Of a DNA stretch of 64,000 bases, positions 7,411-16,341 are shown one piece after another. The DNA is from Bacillus sp. CGMCC 1.16541 (lineage in GTDB: Bacteria; Bacillota; Bacilli; Bacillales; Bacillaceae_H). Every line of letters begins with the position of its first letter. Position 1 is the stretch's first letter. The stretch lies in contig NZ_QFRU01000028.1 of assembly GCF_003184905.1 (NCBI RefSeq), positions 1 to 64,000 of the forward strand, written 5' to 3'. The position numbers and the translations under genes are program-made. The notes beneath the pieces are model-generated. The model did not search any database, was not told the origin of the DNA, and was given only the letters and a program-made list of their open reading frames with translations.

Positions 7411-9161
7411 GTAGAATCATCCTGATTGGGTGGATGAGGGCGTGTTGTGTTTGGTTGTTTTACTGGTTTTTCCGCCGTTAAAAATGCTGGGCGCCATTTC
7501 ATCATCCACATCGGCATCCGAAAAAACGTATCTTTCTGATCTTCTTTGTTCATCGTCGCTACAGTTGCTAAATAAGGTACACCAAATGAACGCAATGCGT
7601 TTAAATGGGCAACCATCACCATTAACCCTAACATCACTCCGTACAAACCAATCGAAGCTGCAATGACAATAAAACCAAAACGCAAAAGACGAGAAGCCAT
7701 TGAAAATGAATAAACCGGACTAACAAACCCAGCAATAGCTGTTAGTGACACGATAATAACCATAATGCTCGAGATAAGTCCTGCTTCTACAGCAGCTTGC
7801 CCAATGACTAATCCTCCTACTACTGAAACCGTCATCCCGATTGCACGAGGCATACGGATTCCAGCTTCACGCAAAATTTCAAACGTAAGTTCCATAATAA
7901 GTGCCTCTACAACTGTTGGAAATGGGATACCTTCACGTTGTGAAATGATACTAACAAGAAGTTGAGTAGGAATGAGCTCTTGATGAAATGTAATGACCCC
8001 TACATAAATGGATGGCAAAATCATTGACAATAAAAAAGCACCATATCGAATAAATCGAATGAACGACACCATCATGAATTGCTGAAAGTAATCTTCTGAA
8101 ACACGAAAGAAGTCACTAAAAATAGCTGGTACTAGTAACACAAATGGACTTTCCTCTACAACAATTGCTATCTTCCCTTCTAAAATTCCTGCTGTAATTG
8201 AATCTGGTCGTTCTGAGTTAAAAATGAGGGGAAAAGGCGTCATCGTTTGGTCTTGTATGTATTCTTCTAACGTACCGGAATCGTAAATCATGTTAGACTT
8301 TGCACGATCTATTCGTGATCTTACTTCCTTTACAATCTGTTTATCTACAATTCCGTCCATATAACATAGAAACACGGTTGTTTCTACTTCTTCACCTGTT
8401 GAAATGGATTCTACACGCAACGATTCATTTTTCAGCCGTCTTCGTATTAAACTAATGTTAATATCGGCACTTTCAGTAAATACGTCTTTTGGTCCTCGAA
8501 TGGTTGTTTGAGCAGTTGGTTCACTAATTTGCCGATATGGGATATTTTGAATTTTTAATGTGACAGCTTCTTCTAGTCCTTCTAGAAAAAGAAGACAAAA
8601 CCCACTAAGCATCTGTTTGATCGCTTTTTGGTAATCATGAACAAACGTCTTCGGTGTTCCAATAAACATCCCGTCACAAAAGTGAGAAAATTCATCTTTG
8701 TTATGAATTTGACGATTTTTCTCATCCATTGTAGTGATGGGTTCAATAATCTTTTGCGCAATTAATTGGTCATCGGTCATGGAATCAAGGTAACAAAGAA
8801 GAGCTCGCTGACCATTTACTAATAATGTGACAATAGTTAAATCGACAGACTGACCGAAGCTTGTTTCAATAATTGCTTTTGTTTCATCTAGTTTGCTTGA
8901 AATAGCGATAGCACGTAGTTTTGTCTTTTGGTTATTTTGCTCTGTAGATTGTTGGTTTTCTTGATGCTTTTGCTGCTGTTCTTGTGCATTCTTCTTTCGA
9001 TTTTGCTCATTGTTTTCGCTGTCTTGTTGATTGTTCTGTTGTTCTGATTCTTCACTATTTTGATCTCGGCTATTTCGGTCTTCTTTATGTGACTTTTCTT
9101 TAGAACGTTTTTTCTTCTCTCTTTTTTGCTTACGCAGTTCAATGAACTCCTCTAGTTTCAT
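7407..9161 (-). CDS. Spore germinant receptor A subunit (GerAA/GerKA-type)
   Basis: The 584-residue membrane protein has a soluble N-domain, an internal signature with PFPLIFNSERPD, and five to six TM segments from about residue 340 to 525, including GFVSPVYSFSMASRLLRFGF. It forms the nutrient-responsive channel-like part of the receptor. Residues about 10-85 are an unusually long, low-complexity stretch rich in K, E, Q, N and S. Stop and start codons overlap by four bases with both neighbours, indicating tight translational coupling. Confidence 0.93.
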   Translation of the reverse strand: MKLEEFIELRKQKREKKKRSKEKSHKEDRNSRDQNSEESEQQNNQQDSENNEQNRKKNAQEQQQKHQENQQSTEQNNQKTKLRAIAISSKLDETKAIIETSFGQSVDLTIVTLLVNGQRALLCYLDSMTDDQLIAQKIIEPITTMDEKNRQIHNKDEFSHFCDGMFIGTPKTFVHDYQKAIKQMLSGFCLLFLEGLEEAVTLKIQNIPYRQISEPTAQTTIRGPKDVFTESADINISLIRRRLKNESLRVESISTGEEVETTVFLCYMDGIVDKQIVKEVRSRIDRAKSNMIYDSGTLEEYIQDQTMTPFPLIFNSERPDSITAGILEGKIAIVVEESPFVLLVPAIFSDFFRVSEDYFQQFMMVSFIRFIRYGAFLLSMILPSIYVGVITFHQELIPTQLLVSIISQREGIPFPTVVEALIMELTFEILREAGIRMPRAIGMTVSVVGGLVIGQAAVEAGLISSIMVIIVSLTAIAGFVSPVYSFSMASRLLRFGFIVIAASIGLYGVMLGLMVMVAHLNALRSFGVPYLATVATMNKEDQKDTFFRMPMWMMKWRPAFLTAEKPVKQPNTTRPHPPNQDDST

Positions 9162-10270
9162 ACTTGACTCCCTCCTTTTTTACTTATTTTTTCTCGAAGC
9201 CATAATCCTACTAACAAACCAATAGGAATAAAAATTTGAAATGGCAAATGAAAATAATACGGGACAAACTTTAAGCCCTCTTCTAAATGCTCAGCATAAT
9301 TATTTGCAATTAAAATCGATTGAAAGCCAGCAACGGCTGTAACAGGAATGACAAATAAATGATAGGACTGGCCACTAATGAATTCGAGCCCTTTTAATGC
9401 TCCATATAAAAAGATGGTTACCTTCACAAAAATACCAAGCATCATGACGAACACAACAAGTGCATCCAACCTTTCTAAAAAATTCGCAAGAGAAATGGTT
9501 CGAATTGCAGATAATAGTGGAAATGCGGCTCGGTCTGCTAGTTCAACTCCTAGAACGGACAGCTTAATAACCGTAAATAAAGCAAGCATGATACCAGAAA
9601 ATAACATGGCAACCACGCATACTTTCATTGTTTCCTTACGCTCATTCATCGCAGCTACGAAGGTTGTAAAGACAATAACCTCTCCGAATGGAAATGTCAG
9701 CACACTTGGAAAAATAGCTTTTAATACAGGAGACATACCTTCTGCTAATACAGGACGTAATCGATCAGTTTCCATACTTTGATTCACAAATAAAAAAAGA
9801 ATAATAAGAAATAAAAACAAAATAAAATACGGCATAAAGATACCTACGGATCGACTTGTTACTTCAAGTCCAAGCACTAAGTAATACATCACAACGAGCA
9901 AGAATAAAATAGAAATAACTTCAATGGGCGTATTAGGGAAGATGACAGTGTTGACTAATTCTCCAAAATCCCTTAATACACGTGCTGCTACATAGAGAAA
10001 ATAAAGAACGTATAAAAATGCGAGTATAATACCAATCTTTCTTCCCAATAACGTTGTAAACGTATCGTATAAATGTTTATGTTTTGTTTTAAATAACATA
10101 TGACAATAGACGATAAGTAGCAAAAGGCCTAGTATAGAACCACCCAACACCGCTAACCATGCATCTTGTTTCGCTTCACTTCCGATATCCACTACAACAG
10201 CCGATCCAATTTCAAAACTAACAATCAACATAAATAGCTGTGAATACGAAATGACTTCTTTACGTATCAT
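9158..10270 (-). CDS. Spore germinant receptor B subunit (GerAB/GerKB-type permease)
   Basis: The 370-residue, roughly ten-TM protein of the amino-acid/polyamine/organocation superfamily starts MIRKEVISYSQLFMLIVSFE. B subunits bind the germinant in the spore inner membrane. The start at 10270 has TTGAGGTGAAC upstream; longer in-frame starts would run into the D-subunit gene. Its stop overlaps the A-subunit start (ATGA). The ligand cannot be predicted from the sequence. Confidence 0.93.
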   Translation of the reverse strand: MIRKEVISYSQLFMLIVSFEIGSAVVVDIGSEAKQDAWLAVLGGSILGLLLLIVYCHMLFKTKHKHLYDTFTTLLGRKIGIILAFLYVLYFLYVAARVLRDFGELVNTVIFPNTPIEVISILFLLVVMYYLVLGLEVTSRSVGIFMPYFILFLFLIILFLFVNQSMETDRLRPVLAEGMSPVLKAIFPSVLTFPFGEVIVFTTFVAAMNERKETMKVCVVAMLFSGIMLALFTVIKLSVLGVELADRAAFPLLSAIRTISLANFLERLDALVVFVMMLGIFVKVTIFLYGALKGLEFISGQSYHLFVIPVTAVAGFQSILIANNYAEHLEEGLKFVPYYFHLPFQIFIPIGLLVGLWLREKISKKGGSQV

Positions 10271-10277
10271 GTTCACC

Positions 10278-10508
10278 TCAACCTTGTTGCGTATTCTTCC
10301 TTTTCTTTCTTCTCTTCCAATCACCTACCATTCCCACCAGTAAACAACCGAAAGTAAAAATCAAGATATAGTGTTTCCCAACGCTTTTTCCTTCGATAAA
10401 CATGACATAAAAAGCGTCAACCATACTCGTTTTCATTAACAACGCATCCGTTAATAAAGTAATACTGACTAATCCGACTAAAACGAAAAGAGAAAGGAGT
10501 GTAATCAT
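10278..10508 (-). CDS. Predicted germinant receptor D subunit (small two-TM protein)
   Basis: The 76-residue protein has two hydrophobic helices (about 3-22 and 46-62) and a basic tail (DWKRRKKRKNTQQG). Such small two-TM D genes accompany ger operons in many Bacillales and modulate receptor function. This one is first in the operon and ends 7 bases before the B-subunit start. The assignment rests on size, topology and position. Confidence 0.75.
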   Translation of the reverse strand: MITLLSLFVLVGLVSITLLTDALLMKTSMVDAFYVMFIEGKSVGKHYILIFTFGCLLVGMVGDWKRRKKRKNTQQG

Positions 10509-10603
10509 TCTGTATTTTCACCAACCATTTCTTACAGGTAGTTTTTCTCAATCAATGAAAAACATGCGTATTTTAGGTGAATAACACCTACACCTTTTCA
10601 CAT

Positions 10604-10656
10604 AAAAAAGTCTCTCAGTATGTTCATCTACCAATGACATACTGAGAGACTTTTTT
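10604..10656 (-). terminator. Bidirectional terminator after sodC-like gene
   Basis: The near-perfect 20-base stem AAAAAAGTCTCTCAGTATGT and its complement is flanked by A and T runs and overlaps the sodC stop codon. Confidence 0.9.
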
Positions 10657-11239
10657 ACTTTTTAATCACACCACATGCAATGCGATCTCCTGCATTTCCT
10701 GCTGGATCTGTTGTATAATCGTCTGGCTTTTCATGAATCATAAGTGCCGTACCGTCCATATCTAGCAACGAATTAGGCTTTCCTTGTTGAAGTGTCACGA
10801 GTGAGGCAAATACTTCTGTATTAATCTTTCCATCTTGACCTACTTCAATATTAGGAAGATCACCAGCATGAGGACCTTCTGGATTTTTAAATCCGTGTTG
10901 ACGTTTAAATGGATTGAAGTGACCACCGGCTGATTGAAAATCAGGTTTCTCGCATTTACCTACATCATGAATATGAAACCCATGACGTCCTGGTGGTAAG
11001 TTTTCAGCTGTTAGTTTAATTTTCACACCGTTTTCTTGTTGTGTTAGCATTGCGTCTCCAATCGTTTCACCTTTTGAATTGACAATACTAACATCCACCG
11101 TTCCAACAGCTACTTCACTAACAGGCGTTGCTTCTTGATCTTGAATATGAGATTGATGAGAATCTTGTTGATTTGTATTACAAGCAACAAGTGCTGCACT
11201 CATCATAAAAAGACTGATTGAAATAAGTAATTTCTTCAT
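10655..11239 (-). CDS. sodC: Cu/Zn superoxide dismutase-like lipoprotein
   Basis: The 194-residue protein has a lipoprotein signal (ISLFMMSAALVACN) and a complete SodC domain. HGFHIHDVGKC, GGHFNP, HAGDLPN and ALMIHEKPDDY carry the Cu/Zn ligands, and GNAGDRIACGVI the active-site arginine and disulfide cysteine. It would detoxify superoxide outside the membrane. In some Bacillus relatives (YojM) a ligand is missing; here the ligand histidines look intact, so activity is plausible. A single gene. Confidence 0.92.
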   Translation of the reverse strand: MKKLLISISLFMMSAALVACNTNQQDSHQSHIQDQEATPVSEVAVGTVDVSIVNSKGETIGDAMLTQQENGVKIKLTAENLPPGRHGFHIHDVGKCEKPDFQSAGGHFNPFKRQHGFKNPEGPHAGDLPNIEVGQDGKINTEVFASLVTLQQGKPNSLLDMDGTALMIHEKPDDYTTDPAGNAGDRIACGVIKK

Positions 11240-11332
11240 TGTAACCCCTCCATATGGTTAGTCATTCTTTTCCATCTTTTCACAGATAGAGGGATTTTAG
11301 ACATATGTTAGAAAGGTTTCTTTTTTATTCAC

Positions 11333-11370
11333 AAAAAAAGATGGCGAACAGCATGCTCACCATCTTTCAT
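11333..11370 (-). terminator. Terminator of htrA-prsA operon
   Basis: The stem AAAGATGG/CCATCTTT with a 15-base loop is followed on the minus strand by seven T residues; it starts just after the prsA stop codon. Confidence 0.8.
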
Positions 11371-11372
11371 TA

Positions 11373-12359
11373 TTATAGTTTTGTTTCTTTTACCAAGGAA
11401 GGTAATGTTTCCTTCATGTATGTGTTCATTTTTTCAATTGCTAGCTGTTGCATAATTGGATCTTTGACTTCTTTCAGCTCTTTCTTCTCACGTTTATCTA
11501 CTCTTACAATGTGATAACCGTATTCCGTTTTAACAGGCTCTCCAATTTCACCAATCTTTTGATTTGCTGCAGCATCACGGAAACCTCCATCTAGCTGAGC
11601 AAGCGGTAGTTGTTCATAAACGCCTTTTGTCTGTTTGCTACCTGGATCTTCATTGTATTTCTCTGCTAATTTTGAGAAATCGCCACCGGCATCTAGTTGT
11701 TTTTTCACATCATTGGCAATTTTTTTCGCTTCTTCTTCTGTTCGAACTTCTTTTTCTTTTCCTTCTTTATCTGCTTGCTTTGTTGCAACTAAAATGTGTT
11801 GAAACGTCACATTTGTTACTTCATCCGATACATCTTCATAAAATGCTTGAACATCTTCGTCTGTTAACCCTTCACGAAAATATTGTTCCACTTTGTAATA
11901 GTTAACGAGATGATTTTTAATGGTTTCTTCTTTTACACTTAACGTTTCATAGCCTTTTTCACGTGTTTGTTCGTCATAAGCAGATGAAATTTGCTTCCAA
12001 AGTTCGTCTGCGCGCTTTGACGCCCATTCATCATCCTTCACTTCTTTTGTTACTTTTTCTTCCATCACAAGATGATTTAATACTTCCTTTTGAAATTGCT
12101 CTTCATTGATGGGAGCATCGGGATTGACAAAGCCTTGGAATGCTAAATAATCAGCAAACTCTTGTCCTAATACTTCCCCTCCTTCATAAATTGCTACTTC
12201 TTTTTTATTTTCAAGTTCTTCTCGCTCAAGCTTTGGAAACTTTACTTCTTGCGCTTGACTTGTCTCTTCTTTTTTTTCTGACGAATCGTTATTATTACAA
12301 GCCATTAACGAAACAGCCAGGGCTGCCACTAACGCAACCATACTCATTTTTTTACTCAT
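11373..12359 (-). CDS. prsA: PrsA-type foldase lipoprotein (parvulin PPIase)
   Basis: The 328-residue protein has a lipoprotein signal (MVALVAALAVSLMACNN) and a SurA-like N-domain. A parvulin-type peptidyl-prolyl isomerase domain runs from about 190 to 285 (VTFQHILVATKQ, EDPGSKQTKG, KTEYGYHIVRVDKR). PrsA folds secreted proteins at the outer face of the membrane. Its ATG overlaps the htrA-like stop (ATGAGTAA), so it is translationally coupled to a quality-control protease. That arrangement differs from B. subtilis, where prsA is a separate unit. Confidence 0.93.
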   Translation of the reverse strand: MSKKMSMVALVAALAVSLMACNNNDSSEKKEETSQAQEVKFPKLEREELENKKEVAIYEGGEVLGQEFADYLAFQGFVNPDAPINEEQFQKEVLNHLVMEEKVTKEVKDDEWASKRADELWKQISSAYDEQTREKGYETLSVKEETIKNHLVNYYKVEQYFREGLTDEDVQAFYEDVSDEVTNVTFQHILVATKQADKEGKEKEVRTEEEAKKIANDVKKQLDAGGDFSKLAEKYNEDPGSKQTKGVYEQLPLAQLDGGFRDAAANQKIGEIGEPVKTEYGYHIVRVDKREKKELKEVKDPIMQQLAIEKMNTYMKETLPSLVKETKL

Positions 12360-13644
12360 TATTCAAACCTCTTTCTGTCAAAGTTAGAGAAGTCGTTTTC
12401 TTTTGAGAACCTCGATAATAGGTTACTTCTACTTTATCTCCTATTTTCGTCTTCGTATACAAATACTTGCGTAGCTCTTTGCCATTTGCTACTTCTTCTC
12501 CATTCAAAGCTACGATGACATCTTTTGATTGAAGTCCAGCATCTGCTGCAGGTGAAAACGGCTCAACGCTTGCTAGTGCAACACCTTTATCGAATTGCTT
12601 TGGAAGGTTCAGTTGATCTTGCTGAGCTTGTGGAGATACTTGCGTGATGTCTACCATTGATACCCCCATGTAAGCGCGTTGTACTTTTCCATTTTTCATT
12701 AAGTCATCTACAATTTTACTAACATCGTTACTAGGAATCGCAAAACCTAATCCTTCTACTCCCGATTGAGCAATTTTCAAGCTATTGATTCCGATTACTT
12801 GTCCAGCTGCATTGACAAGTGCTCCCCCGCTATTACCTGGATTAATTGCTGCATCTGTTTGTAAAACATCTAATTCCCATTCACCTTCTTGTGTGTTAAT
12901 AGCAATGGAGCGCTCGGTTCCACTAATAATTCCTTGTGTCACGGTGCGTGAAAACTGCTCTCCTAGCGGATTTCCAATTGCAATAGCTGGCTCGCCTTGT
13001 ACAATGCGAGAAGAATCACCAAATTGAGCAACTTTCTGTACGTATCGACTATCAATCTTTAATACTGCTAAATCTGTTAATGCATCCGCCCCTACAACTT
13101 CTGCATCTACTGTTTCACCCGTTGACATCGTGACATTAATTTTACTTGCACCTTCAATTACATGATTGTTTGTCACAACGTAAGCATCTTTACCGTCTTT
13201 TTTAAACACAACTCCAGATCCTGTACCACCCTCTGATTCTTGTGTATTCGTTGAAAACGGATTGCTCCGCTGTTCAAATTTTGTCACACTGACAACAGAT
13301 GGTGAAACATCTTCAATCATTTTGACGAGATCCGTTGAATTTACCGATGTTTGTTGAATCGGTAATGAGTTATTGGATGGCCTTTCTTCTACTGAACTAA
13401 CAGGTGCTGATGGTGACTCAAGTCCTAACAGTGGACTTGCATATAAGACAATTCCTCCGCCTACAATAGCCCCTGTTAACGATGAAGCAATAAACGGAAG
13501 AAAGCGCTTTCTCTTTTTCTCTTGCCGTGTGTATGATGTATACGTTTGAGTTGACTCGTTCTCTTCATGATTAGTCGCATATTGCATGTCGTTTAATTGT
13601 TCATTTGTTTCTTGATCATGGTTGTTTTGGTCACGCATATCCAT
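12352..13644 (-). CDS. htrB: HtrA/DegP-type membrane-anchored serine protease
   Basis: The 430-residue protein has a cytosolic N-tail, one TM helix (FIASSLTGAIVGGGIVLYA), a trypsin-like domain and one PDZ domain. The triad is His in NNHVIEG, Asp in DLAVLKI and Ser in GNSGGALVN. It degrades misfolded secreted proteins at the membrane-wall interface. The start at 13644 has AAAGGAGAG about 8 bases upstream. It is divergent from cssRS, as htrB is in B. subtilis, and so is likely induced by CssR under secretion or heat stress. It heads an operon with prsA. Confidence 0.92.
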   Translation of the reverse strand: MDMRDQNNHDQETNEQLNDMQYATNHEENESTQTYTSYTRQEKKRKRFLPFIASSLTGAIVGGGIVLYASPLLGLESPSAPVSSVEERPSNNSLPIQQTSVNSTDLVKMIEDVSPSVVSVTKFEQRSNPFSTNTQESEGGTGSGVVFKKDGKDAYVVTNNHVIEGASKINVTMSTGETVDAEVVGADALTDLAVLKIDSRYVQKVAQFGDSSRIVQGEPAIAIGNPLGEQFSRTVTQGIISGTERSIAINTQEGEWELDVLQTDAAINPGNSGGALVNAAGQVIGINSLKIAQSGVEGLGFAIPSNDVSKIVDDLMKNGKVQRAYMGVSMVDITQVSPQAQQDQLNLPKQFDKGVALASVEPFSPAADAGLQSKDVIVALNGEEVANGKELRKYLYTKTKIGDKVEVTYYRGSQKKTTSLTLTERGLNNE

Positions 13645-13805
13645 GATGATCTCTCCTTTTAATAAACAGTTTTCTTTGTTGATTCTTACTATACCGAAAC
13701 AATTTGGGAAAAGTATCAAAACATTATGGGAAATTGTGAAATGCTTCTTTTCTAAAGACACACCGTAGTATAATGACTATGAAGTGTTAGAGGAGTGTGA
13801 AAATC
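13645..13805. promoter_or_regulatory. Divergent htrB/cssR control region
   Basis: The 161-base region between the two starts contains TATAAT (13769-13774) for the plus-strand cssR gene and AT-rich sequence with repeated GGGAAAA/GGGAAAT motifs. By analogy with B. subtilis, CssR would bind here to induce both units. No CssR box was verified. Confidence 0.5.
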
Positions 13806-14477
13806 ATGTCTTATGAAATTTACCTTGTGGAAGATGAAAAAAATTTAAATGAAGTGTTAACTCTTTATTTAGAAAAAGAAGGATGGCTTGTTACGTCTTT
13901 TTTAACAGGAGAAGATGCACGTGCCTCGATACATAAACAGCCACATTTGTGGATTTTAGATATTATGTTGCCTGACTTAGATGGTTATCAGCTCATTCGC
14001 GAAATTAAAGCTCATTCTACTGACGTACCTGTTATTTTTATTTCCGCTCGAGATGCAGACATTGACAGAGTGCTTGGCCTTGAAATGGGTAGCGATGACT
14101 ATTTAGCAAAACCTTTTTTACCTAGAGAATTGATTATTCGTGTTCAAAAGTTATTAGCGAGAGTGTACGGTGATTCTACTAAGACAGAAACTCGTCTTTC
14201 TCTCTCGCCCTATACAATTGATACTGCAGTCCGAACCGTTTCAGATGACCATGTTCAACTTGACTTAACATCAAAAGAGTTCGATCTTGTGTTGTTGTTT
14301 GCCAAAAATCAAGGTCAAGCATTTTCTCGCGAGCAAGTTTTAAATCGAATTTGGGGAGAAGATTACTTTGGTACAGACCGAGTTGTGGATGATCTCGTTC
14401 GACGTTTACGAAAAAAGATGCCACACTTACGCATTGAAACCATTTACGGTTACGGCTATAGGATGACAAAGGGATGA
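13806..14477 (+). CDS. cssR: CssR-like response regulator (OmpR family)
   Basis: The 223-residue regulator has a receiver domain (phospho-acceptor Asp in WILDIMLPDLDGY) and an OmpR winged helix ending in DRVVDDLVRRLRKKMPHL and IYGYGYRM. SARDADIDRVLGLE and KPFLPRELIIRVQKLL are close to B. subtilis CssR as I recall it. The ATG at 13806 is preferred because AGAGGAG lies 10 bases upstream; a GTG at 13797 is too close. It overlaps cssS by ATGA. Confidence 0.92.
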   Translation: MSYEIYLVEDEKNLNEVLTLYLEKEGWLVTSFLTGEDARASIHKQPHLWILDIMLPDLDGYQLIREIKAHSTDVPVIFISARDADIDRVLGLEMGSDDYLAKPFLPRELIIRVQKLLARVYGDSTKTETRLSLSPYTIDTAVRTVSDDHVQLDLTSKEFDLVLLFAKNQGQAFSREQVLNRIWGEDYFGTDRVVDDLVRRLRKKMPHLRIETIYGYGYRMTKG

Positions 14478-15829
14478 GAAACAAACCATTAACGTTTCAA
14501 ATATGGCTTGTTATTTCTGCCATTTTACTCGTGATCTCACTCTTGCTCGTCATTTTATTTCCAACGACATTACGAAGCTTCTTTACAAATGAAATGTATC
14601 GAACAATCGAAAACGAACAATTGATTTTAAAGGAATATGGACTACCTAATCAAAGTGAAGGCTATTTTTTCGGTGGAAATGACAATGTACCTCTTCGAAA
14701 TCGTTCTGTGCATCATGTTTTTTTACCTGAGAACTTAAATATTCCGTTAATTTCTCGAACTTTGCCTATTGAGGTATTACGTGAAATTCAATTAGCAGCA
14801 GCAACTCAAGAAAGCGCAATTGAACGCTATTCGATGAATGTCGGTGAAAAAATACTTTTTTATGTCATTCAAAAAGTCACAGTCAATGGACAACCTGCCT
14901 TTTTACTATCTTATTCATGGGATTCATATCGAAATGATTTAGTCGAAACATTATTTAAACAGCTACTTTTTATTATGACAATTGTATTTTTATTAAGCTG
15001 GATTCCATCCATCTGGCTCGCTAAATATTTAAGTAAGCCACTCGTTGTGTTAGAAAAGCATGTTCGTCGCATTTCAAAGCAAGATTGGCATGAGCCTGTA
15101 AGTGTAAATCGGGACGATGAAATTGGAAAGTTAGGTGCATCTATTGAACAAATGCGCGAACGGCTTGTAAAAAAAGATGAAGCGCAACAAGCACTTCTTC
15201 AAAATATTTCTCATGACTTGAAAACACCCGTCATGGTGATTAGAAGTTACTCGCAATCTATTCAAGATGGCATTTATCCGAAAGGAGATTTACATTCAAC
15301 AGTTCAAGTCATTGAAGACGAAGCAGAAAGGCTTGAAAAGAAAATTAAAGACTTATTGTACTTAACGAAGTTAGATTATTTAGCAACGAAAAAAGTTGAG
15401 GGGGAACCTTTTAACTTCTCTACATTAACTGAGGAAGTTGTGGAACGCTTTCGTTGGACACGCCCTGACTTAGATTGGCATGTAAATGCATGTTCTCTTT
15501 TTATAAAGGGAGATCGAGAACAATGGTCGAAAGTAATGGAAAATTTACTAGAAAATCAGTTGCGCTACGCAAAAACAACGATTAGTATTTCATTCAAAAA
15601 AGATGGAAATTATGCTAAGTTGACGATTGGCAATGATGGCCCTCCTATCGAACCTCACGTACTTGAAACATTATTTGAACCTTTTCATAAAGGGGTTAAA
15701 GGAGAATTCGGAATTGGACTTAGCATTGTTAAGCGAGTTGTGGCTTATCATTATGCGACCATTTGGGCCGAAAACAACAGAAATGGCGTTGATTTTCATA
15801 TTAACATCCCACTTTTTACAGATAAATAA
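14474..15829 (+). CDS. cssS: CssS-like sensor histidine kinase
   Basis: The 451-residue kinase has two TM helices (about 10-31 and 160-180) bounding a roughly 130-residue extracytoplasmic sensor. HAMP, HisKA (His in QNISHDLKTPVMV) and HATPase (N-box ENLLENQLRYA, G-box GEFGIGLSIVKRV) domains follow. It senses misfolded exported protein and phosphorylates CssR. It is coupled to cssR by a four-base overlap and ends at a terminator. Confidence 0.92.
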   Translation: MRNKPLTFQIWLVISAILLVISLLLVILFPTTLRSFFTNEMYRTIENEQLILKEYGLPNQSEGYFFGGNDNVPLRNRSVHHVFLPENLNIPLISRTLPIEVLREIQLAAATQESAIERYSMNVGEKILFYVIQKVTVNGQPAFLLSYSWDSYRNDLVETLFKQLLFIMTIVFLLSWIPSIWLAKYLSKPLVVLEKHVRRISKQDWHEPVSVNRDDEIGKLGASIEQMRERLVKKDEAQQALLQNISHDLKTPVMVIRSYSQSIQDGIYPKGDLHSTVQVIEDEAERLEKKIKDLLYLTKLDYLATKKVEGEPFNFSTLTEEVVERFRWTRPDLDWHVNACSLFIKGDREQWSKVMENLLENQLRYAKTTISISFKKDGNYAKLTIGNDGPPIEPHVLETLFEPFHKGVKGEFGIGLSIVKRVVAYHYATIWAENNRNGVDFHINIPLFTDK

Positions 15830-15831
15830 GC

Positions 15832-15878
15832 AAAGCGGTGCTAATTCAAGTGATTTTTCACTCTTTAGCATCGCTTTT
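15832..15878 (+). terminator. Terminator of cssRS
   Basis: AAAGCGGTGCTAA pairs with TTAGCATCGCTTTT with one wobble, directly after cssS. Confidence 0.75.
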
Positions 15879-15947
15879 CATTTGATTAAAACATTTTTTG
15901 TTAGTGAAAATAATAAAGAAAACCTACTGAACGATCATTATTGAATA

Positions 15948-16160
15948 TTAACCTTCATACCACTGAACAACATATTCCCCTACTTTGTAAATTAATAACA
16001 TAGAAGCAATTGTAATTCCGACATGCGCACTTCCAAACCCTACTTTATAGATTGGCGACTTATCTAAATACGTCACAATTAAATATACTCCTGCTACAAT
16101 ATTAATGGCTGACACAATTCCCAATGTTTTCATCGCATACATTCTCCACAACTCTAACAT
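15948..16160 (-). CDS. Small two-TM membrane protein
   Basis: The 70-residue product (MLELWRMYAMKTLGIVSAIN...) has two hydrophobic helices (about 10-30 and 42-60) and no charged cluster. AAGGAGTG lies 7-8 bases upstream of the ATG. It is convergent with cssS and divergent from the YeeE/YedE gene. No family is recognised. Confidence 0.6.
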   Translation of the reverse strand: MLELWRMYAMKTLGIVSAINIVAGVYLIVTYLDKSPIYKVGFGSAHVGITIASMLLIYKVGEYVVQWYEG

Positions 16161-16277
16161 CTGTCACACTCCTTGTGATTTACAACGCTTTATAAACACG
16201 CTTCTTTTCACTAGTAATGTGCACACGTGGAATTTTTTATGTAATATAATCATGAAATGTAGATGAAGTATTTAAAC

Positions 16278-16305
16278 TTGAATCTTTAACATGACATGTT
16301 ATAAT
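16278..16305 (+). promoter_or_regulatory. Sigma-A promoter of YeeE/YedE transporter
   Basis: TTGAAT (16278-16283), a 16-base spacer and consensus TATAAT (16300-16305) lie upstream of the transporter start. Confidence 0.7.
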
Positions 16306-16341
16306 AAAAACCTACTATTTTCATAGGAAAAGGTGATGATA

